Assembly: GCA_016763355.1 (NCBI GenBank)
Contig: JAESTY010000216.1
Coordinates: forward strand, 1-10,570
Direction: 5' to 3'
From: Immundisolibacteraceae bacterium
GTDB taxonomy: Bacteria > Pseudomonadota > Gammaproteobacteria > Immundisolibacterales > Immundisolibacteraceae
DNA length: 10,570 bases
Of the stretch, positions 6,212-10,570 are shown piece by piece; position 1 is the first letter of the stretch, and every line of letters begins with the position of its first letter. Made by a program: the position numbers and the translations under genes. The notes beneath the pieces were generated by a model. That model ran no database searches. It saw only the letters and a program-made list of their open reading frames with translations, and was not told the DNA's origin.

Positions 6212-6411
6212 TACTGTAAATCCGTATCCCCGAGCTGCTTCTGGCTATTTTTTTCAAAATTTCATGCATCTTAATATGGAACCGCCAGACAGGTAAAATC
6301 GACAATCTTCACCCCTAAACTGACATCATCCATTCATTGCTATCAACCCTGGCAAAAAACTTTACTGACTGTTTAGTCTATATGGAGACAAAACTGTCCA
6401 ATATCAAGGCT

Positions 6412-7632
6412 TTAACCAAACACCGATATAGGATCGAGCAATTCAATCCAGTGTTGCACCGGTACCGGATTATGGCGCTGTAAATGAATTTGGCAACCGA
6501 TGTTAGCGGTCAAGATTAGCTCAGGAGATTGTTCCATAAGATGGCTAATTTTATTCTTGCGTAGCTGCTCTGCAAACTTCGGCTGTAACAAGCTATAGGT
6601 TCCTGCAGACCCACAACAGATGTGACTATCAGCCACCGGCACCAGAATATGGCCCAATCCCTTAAGAATTTTTTCAACCTGCCCGGTTACACCAAAACCA
6701 TGCTGTAGCGTGCAGGGACATTGAAAAGCCACCTTACGTGAAGTTTTTTTCGGCAAAGTATCCAATGCTTCCTCGGCCAGGATTTGTGCAGGGTCTTTCA
6801 CCAATGCCGAAATTTTTGCTGCCCGCTCGGCGTACTCAGGATCATCCATTAACAATCGACCATAATCTGCTAGCGCAACACCGCAACCACTGGCACCCGC
6901 TACGATTGCTTCAGCGCCCTGCTCCACCTGCGGCCACCAACAATCAATGTTATGACGCATTCGATTCAAGGCAGCTTGTCCCGGAGCTAAATGGTGATCG
7001 AGCGCTCCGCAACAACCAGCTTCGGCTATGGGTTTTAAAGATATGCCCAGATGGTCAAACACTCGAATCAATGCGCCGTTAATAGAGCCATCGAGTGAAT
7101 CCTGAACACAGCCGAGCAATAGAATCATTTTTCTTGGGTGATCACTATCAGGCAGCGGGCCGGCTGGCCGTGCCCGCGGAACCCTGTCTTTCAGCGTTGC
7201 AGGCAATATCGGTCGTAACCAGCGGCCTAGTTTCAGCAGCGCTGCAAACCGAGATGGCTCCGGTAAAATAGTTCGTAGCAAGGCATGGAGCAGCCTTTGT
7301 TTGGCTGGCCGTGGCACATCACGGTTGACCATCTGCCGGCCCAGATCCAGCACGTGGCTGTAATCAACACCGGCCGGACAGGTGGTTTCACAACTCCGAC
7401 AGGTCAGGCATCGATCCAGGTGCTTTTGTAAGATTGGTGTCGCCCGGTTGGCCTCTAGCGCATTTTTAATCTGGTAGATACGCCCACGGGGGCCATCAAG
7501 CTCATCGCCAGTTAATTGATAGGTCGGGCAGGTGACGTTACAAAACCCGCAGTGAACACATTTACGGATCGCCGTATCAACCCTGGCAACCTCTGGCTGG
7601 GTCAATAACTCCTTGTCAAAGTAAGTTTGCAT
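6412..7632 (-). CDS. glcF: Glycolate oxidase iron-sulfur subunit GlcF
   Basis: GlcF is the iron-sulfur subunit of the membrane-associated GlcDEF enzyme, passing electrons from glycolate oxidation towards the respiratory chain. Its 406 residues match E. coli GlcF (407). Two [4Fe-4S] motifs occupy the N-terminus: CVHCGFCNVTCP (Cys25, 28, 31, 35) and CLTCRSCETTCP (Cys75, 78, 81, 85). Two CCG cysteine-rich domains follow, with CCG at 207-209 (EAGCCGALDHH) and 339-341 (SHICCGSAGTYS), the second preceded by CPCTLQHG. These domains are shared with heterodisulfide-reductase-type proteins. The start codon follows the glcE stop by only 3 bases, so this is the last gene of a tight operon. No strong terminator was seen after it. 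Confidence 0.97.
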   Translation of the reverse strand: MQTYFDKELLTQPEVARVDTAIRKCVHCGFCNVTCPTYQLTGDELDGPRGRIYQIKNALEANRATPILQKHLDRCLTCRSCETTCPAGVDYSHVLDLGRQMVNRDVPRPAKQRLLHALLRTILPEPSRFAALLKLGRWLRPILPATLKDRVPRARPAGPLPDSDHPRKMILLLGCVQDSLDGSINGALIRVFDHLGISLKPIAEAGCCGALDHHLAPGQAALNRMRHNIDCWWPQVEQGAEAIVAGASGCGVALADYGRLLMDDPEYAERAAKISALVKDPAQILAEEALDTLPKKTSRKVAFQCPCTLQHGFGVTGQVEKILKGLGHILVPVADSHICCGSAGTYSLLQPKFAEQLRKNKISHLMEQSPELILTANIGCQIHLQRHNPVPVQHWIELLDPISVFG

Positions 7633-7635
7633 GTC

Positions 7636-8757
7636 TCAAGCCACCTTTGCCCGGCTGCCATCAAAAACGTTCGGCGGATCAAATGCAGTTTTTATCTGCT
7701 GGTGCAGCGGCAATAAATTTCGATCACCCAAACGTAATTCCTGATCAGCCATAGGCCCCCTGAAGCAACTCATATGGCCGCCATGCTCGGCGACATAATC
7801 GTGTAATTGTTCGCTGCAAACGTCACCTCGATACCATCGCTGTGCCCCACCCCAATCGATAAGCCAGTCGTCATCCGCATCGGCCTTGTAAAAACCAGGC
7901 AGCGGTGTAGCAGCCGCCAGTGATAATCGCCAGAGCGGTTCAGGCTGGAGGAAATAGTCCCAACGGTGATCCCGTAGGCCATTCCACCACTGAGCGCCAT
8001 CAACCAGATGATCACCACCGATAATGGACTCTGCGGAAGCAACTCCCTGTTCGGTACCGGAAAGTCTCACCGACAAGATACCCTGGTGATAAACCAGACC
8101 AGAAAGCGGCAACGGCTGGCGCTGTAGTTCAATCATCTTTTTCATGGCTGCTGCCAGCGACATTTCAAGCTGTAAAGTTAAGTCCACTGGCCGAATCGGT
8201 AACACCCGCACCGAAATATCCAGCATCAAACCCAGAGATCCCATACTGCCACTCATCAGCCTGGGTACATCAAACCCGGCAACGTTTTTAATCAGCTGAC
8301 CACCAAAATGTAGTCGTTGTGCCAATCCATTGACCATGGAGACCCCAAGCACAAAATCACGCACCGCACCCACCCAGGGACGACGCGGCCCAGAAACGCC
8401 ACTGGCAACCACCCCCCCCAGGGTACCTAAACCTTGTATTAATGGTTCCTCCAAGTTTGCGGGGTCTGTGGCACTAAACCGCAAAGGTTGAAAGCGTGGT
8501 GGTTCAAACCCAAGACACTGGCCATGGTCGGCAAGCAACGCCTCAATTTCTACCAAGGGCGTGCCACTACGAGCGGTGAGCACCAGGTCGCCGGGTTCGT
8601 AATCAATAATTCCGTGATGATCACAGGTTGAAAACCTTTCACCTGCTGACTGGCCTCGAAAACCCTGCTTGCTGTTATGGCCCAGTATCGCTAGCCGGCC
8701 GCCGGTATCCCGGGCGTCTGCGATCTGATCAACAAGCTGCTGACTGATATCACTCAT
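7636..8757 (-). CDS. glcE: Glycolate oxidase FAD-binding subunit GlcE
   Basis: GlcE is the second flavoprotein subunit of the glycolate-oxidising complex. It is a PCMH-type FAD-binding protein related to the N-terminal half of GlcD but lacking the FAD-oxidase C-terminal domain. The 373 residues compare with 350 in E. coli. Diagnostic segments are LAILGHNSK (22-30, in place of the usual GGGTK-like loop), GFEPPRF (83-89), and GLGTLGGVVASGVSGPRR with WVGAVRDFVLGV (109-139). GGQLIKNVAGFDVPRLMSG with SMGSLGLML (152-179) follows. It lies between glcD (16-base gap) and glcF (3-base gap) on the same strand. No clear Shine-Dalgarno precedes the ATG, which suggests translational coupling. Confidence 0.95.
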   Translation of the reverse strand: MSDISQQLVDQIADARDTGGRLAILGHNSKQGFRGQSAGERFSTCDHHGIIDYEPGDLVLTARSGTPLVEIEALLADHGQCLGFEPPRFQPLRFSATDPANLEEPLIQGLGTLGGVVASGVSGPRRPWVGAVRDFVLGVSMVNGLAQRLHFGGQLIKNVAGFDVPRLMSGSMGSLGLMLDISVRVLPIRPVDLTLQLEMSLAAAMKKMIELQRQPLPLSGLVYHQGILSVRLSGTEQGVASAESIIGGDHLVDGAQWWNGLRDHRWDYFLQPEPLWRLSLAAATPLPGFYKADADDDWLIDWGGAQRWYRGDVCSEQLHDYVAEHGGHMSCFRGPMADQELRLGDRNLLPLHQQIKTAFDPPNVFDGSRAKVA

Positions 8758-8773
8758 GCGTTGTTAGAAACCA

Positions 8774-10270
8774 TCAGAGCCGCTCCAGCTCGGGAAAGGG
8801 GATTTTGCCCTCATGAACATGTAATCCACCCAATTCGGCACACCGATTCGGGGTCGGAATTGCCTTGCCCGGATTCAGACGACCATCCGGGTCAAACACC
8901 CGTTTTAGGCGCTCAAACTGTTCCAGCTCTACCGTACTAAATTGATCACAGGCTTTATCGAGTTTCTCAAGTCCAAGACCGTGTTCCCCACTTAAGGTGC
9001 CGCCCAGGGCCAGACACAAGGTCAACACTTCATCCGCCAGTGCTTCGGTACGAACTACCTCATCAGCAATACTGGCATCGTAAAGAATCAGTGGATGTAG
9101 ATTGCCATCACCGGCATGAAACACGTTGGCAACCCGAAGCTCATATTGGTTACTGAGCTCAACAATACGTTTCAGGGCGTGAGCCAGATGCCTGCGTGGC
9201 ACGGTGGCGTCCATGATGTAAAAATCAGTAGTGACCTGACCCATGGCAGGAAACGCCGATTTACGCCCGGACCAGAGCTGAATACGCTCCTGCTCACTGC
9301 GGGCCAGGCGTAGATCATAAGCCTGGTATTCGCCGATCTGAGTTTTAACCTGCTCAAGCTGGGCTTCGACTTCGGCGTCAGTACCATCGAGCTCAATCAG
9401 TAAAATCGCTTCCGCATCCAGCGGCAGATCCATGTGGATGTAATTTTCAACCACCTCTATGGCAGTCTGATCCATCATTTCCAGACCCGCTGGAATAATC
9501 CCGGCGGAGATAATACTCATCACCCCCTCACCAGCCTGCTCCATACTGGGGAATGCGGCCTGTAACAACACCACTGACTCAGGCAGGGGGAGCAAATTGA
9601 CTGTTACCTCAACAATCACGCCGAGCATACCCTCAGAGCCAGTCATCACCGCCATCAGGTCATAACCCGCACCATCGAGACCACTGCCACCAATGGTGAT
9701 CAATTCGCCGGTTGGATCCAGATATTTTATTTGGCGGATATTGTGGGTGGTCAGGCCATATTTAACGCAATGCACGCCGCCGGAATTCTCCGCCACATTA
9801 CCGCCAATACTGGAGGCTATTTGTGATGATGGGTCAGGCGCATAGAACAGGCCTTCAGCTGCAGCGGCCTCCGATATCGCCAGGTTACAAACCCCTGGTT
9901 CGACGATCGCAATCCGATTTTCGGCATCGATTTTCAATATACGGCTGAGTTTACTGACCACCAGCATCACTGCGTCTGGTCGTGGTGTCGCTCCTCCAGA
10001 AAGGCCGGTACCCGCTCCGCGCGGGATCAACGCAATGCCGATTTCATGAGCATAGCGAACCACCGCCTGAAGCTGCTGCAATGTTTCAGGAAGCACCACC
10101 AGTAGTGGTATTTCACGGGCCGAGGTCATGGCATCGCATTCAAACGGCTGCAACTGTTCTAGCTGATCCAGCACACAGTGATCCGGCAGCAGCTTTCGCA
10201 ATTCAGTGGCCAAACGGCGGCGCTGTACGGGATCCGCATGGTCGACGCTAGGCCCAATAACGATGGTCAT
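8774..10270 (-). CDS. glcD: Glycolate oxidase catalytic FAD subunit GlcD
   Basis: GlcD oxidises glycolate to glyoxylate with FAD. The 498 residues match E. coli GlcD (499). The N-terminal PCMH FAD-binding domain carries LIPRGAGTGLSGGA (81-94), PDPSSQIASSIGGNVAENSGG (145-165) and MTGSEGMLGV (209-218). The C-terminal FAD-oxidase domain carries VFHAGDGNLHP (383-393) and SGEHGLGLEK (427-436), whose histidines serve substrate or metal binding in this superfamily. It is the first gene of glcDEF. GGACGAG just before the ATG is a plausible Shine-Dalgarno. The adjacent glcC regulator of E. coli is replaced by divergent purU, so regulation must come from elsewhere. Related D-lactate dehydrogenases share the fold, but the glcEF context decides the call. 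Confidence 0.97.
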   Translation of the reverse strand: MTIVIGPSVDHADPVQRRRLATELRKLLPDHCVLDQLEQLQPFECDAMTSAREIPLLVVLPETLQQLQAVVRYAHEIGIALIPRGAGTGLSGGATPRPDAVMLVVSKLSRILKIDAENRIAIVEPGVCNLAISEAAAAEGLFYAPDPSSQIASSIGGNVAENSGGVHCVKYGLTTHNIRQIKYLDPTGELITIGGSGLDGAGYDLMAVMTGSEGMLGVIVEVTVNLLPLPESVVLLQAAFPSMEQAGEGVMSIISAGIIPAGLEMMDQTAIEVVENYIHMDLPLDAEAILLIELDGTDAEVEAQLEQVKTQIGEYQAYDLRLARSEQERIQLWSGRKSAFPAMGQVTTDFYIMDATVPRRHLAHALKRIVELSNQYELRVANVFHAGDGNLHPLILYDASIADEVVRTEALADEVLTLCLALGGTLSGEHGLGLEKLDKACDQFSTVELEQFERLKRVFDPDGRLNPGKAIPTPNRCAELGGLHVHEGKIPFPELERL

Positions 10271-10316
10271 CGGAACTCGTCCGCAGTTAATTCCAAATGT
10301 ACGAGAAACATGGTGA

Positions 10317-10345
10317 TTGACACCTGACCTTGCCCTTTTAATAAT
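10317..10345 (+). promoter_or_regulatory. Near-consensus sigma-70 promoter for purU
   Basis: A perfect -35 TTGACA (10317-10322) is followed by 17 bases and AATAAT (10340-10345), which matches 5 of 6 positions of TATAAT. Transcription should start near 10352, leaving about 100 bases of leader before the purU ATG. A small dyad, GGTG-N5-CACC (10312-10324), overlaps the -35 and could be an operator. It also lies in the likely control region of glcD on the other strand. Confidence 0.65.
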
Positions 10346-10454
10346 TCGCCGCCAAACCTGAGCTCGGCCTGCGTGGAACTTTGTAAAGCTCGACCACAGT
10401 AACCCGATTTAAGGTTCAATCTAGCCACCTTCTATCTTTAACAGGTATTCATCG

Positions 10455-10570
10455 ATGGACGCATCTGCAATTCTGCTCATTATCGCACCAGACCGGCAGG
10501 GACTGGTGGCCGAAGTGGCGGATTTTCTTTATAGCCACCGTGCCAACATTCTGCATGCCGATCAACATAT
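10455..10570 (+). CDS. purU: Formyltetrahydrofolate deformylase, N-terminal ACT domain (cut by window edge)
   Basis: Only 38 codons are present: MDASAILLIIAPDRQGLVAEV followed by ADFLYSHRANILHADQH. This fits the N-terminal ACT domain of PurU, which typically reads xPDRxGLVAxVsxFLxxxxxNIxxxxQH. PurU hydrolyses 10-formyl-tetrahydrofolate to formate and tetrahydrofolate, balancing the one-carbon pool. The hydrolase domain would lie beyond the right edge, so another ACT-domain protein cannot be excluded. The Shine-Dalgarno is weak (AGG 11 bases upstream). The gene is divergent from glcDEF. Confidence 0.75.
   Translation, partial: MDASAILLIIAPDRQGLVAEVADFLYSHRANILHADQH

Noticed and set aside
6212..6411. 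Promoter-like TTTACC-N15-TATTAA upstream of nadA
   Set aside because: Both hexamers match poorly (4 of 6) and the 15-base spacing is too short for a confident sigma-70 call.

Overview
The window reads as part of a gammaproteobacterial chromosome. The order tRNA-Leu / queA / tgt / yajC is the arrangement I recall from Pseudomonas, and the protein sequences fit a marine or Pseudomonas-like lineage. The exact genus cannot be fixed by eye. There are no insertion sequences, phage genes or CRISPR arrays. All protein genes lie on the minus strand except a truncated purU at the right edge. A tRNA-Leu is also on the plus strand.

Left part (1-2900). The start of yajC, a SecDF-YajC accessory, is cut by the left edge. 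It is preceded by a 401-base gap holding one doubtful small membrane-protein ORF. Then come tgt and queA, which overlap by 4 bases and carry out two successive steps of queuosine synthesis in tRNA. A tRNA-Leu(CAA) diverges from queA and has its own strong promoter.

Middle (2971-5000). A two-gene signalling unit encodes a STAS anti-sigma-factor antagonist and a receiver-PP2C (SpoIIE-type) phosphatase. A good match to a flagellar sigma-28 (FliA) promoter lies just upstream of the STAS gene. This suggests a partner-switching module expressed with late flagellar genes, resembling HsbA/HsbR of Pseudomonas aeruginosa but without the serine-kinase domain. Upstream of it is a non-coding stretch with a perfect 8-base inverted repeat, a long hairpin and four GGCCT repeats. 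Next is a small protein with two CDGSH iron-sulfur motifs.

Right part (5141-10570). nadA (quinolinate synthase, NAD synthesis) is followed by the compact glcD-glcE-glcF operon, which encodes the three subunits of the glycolate-oxidising enzyme. The glcC regulator is not next to it. purU (formyl-tetrahydrofolate deformylase) starts divergently from glcD behind a near-consensus sigma-70 promoter. A link between glycolate/glycine and one-carbon metabolism is plausible but inferred.

Most genes are ordinary housekeeping or metabolic genes. The most interesting part is the predicted sigma-28-driven STAS/phosphatase pair and the structured non-coding DNA ahead of it.
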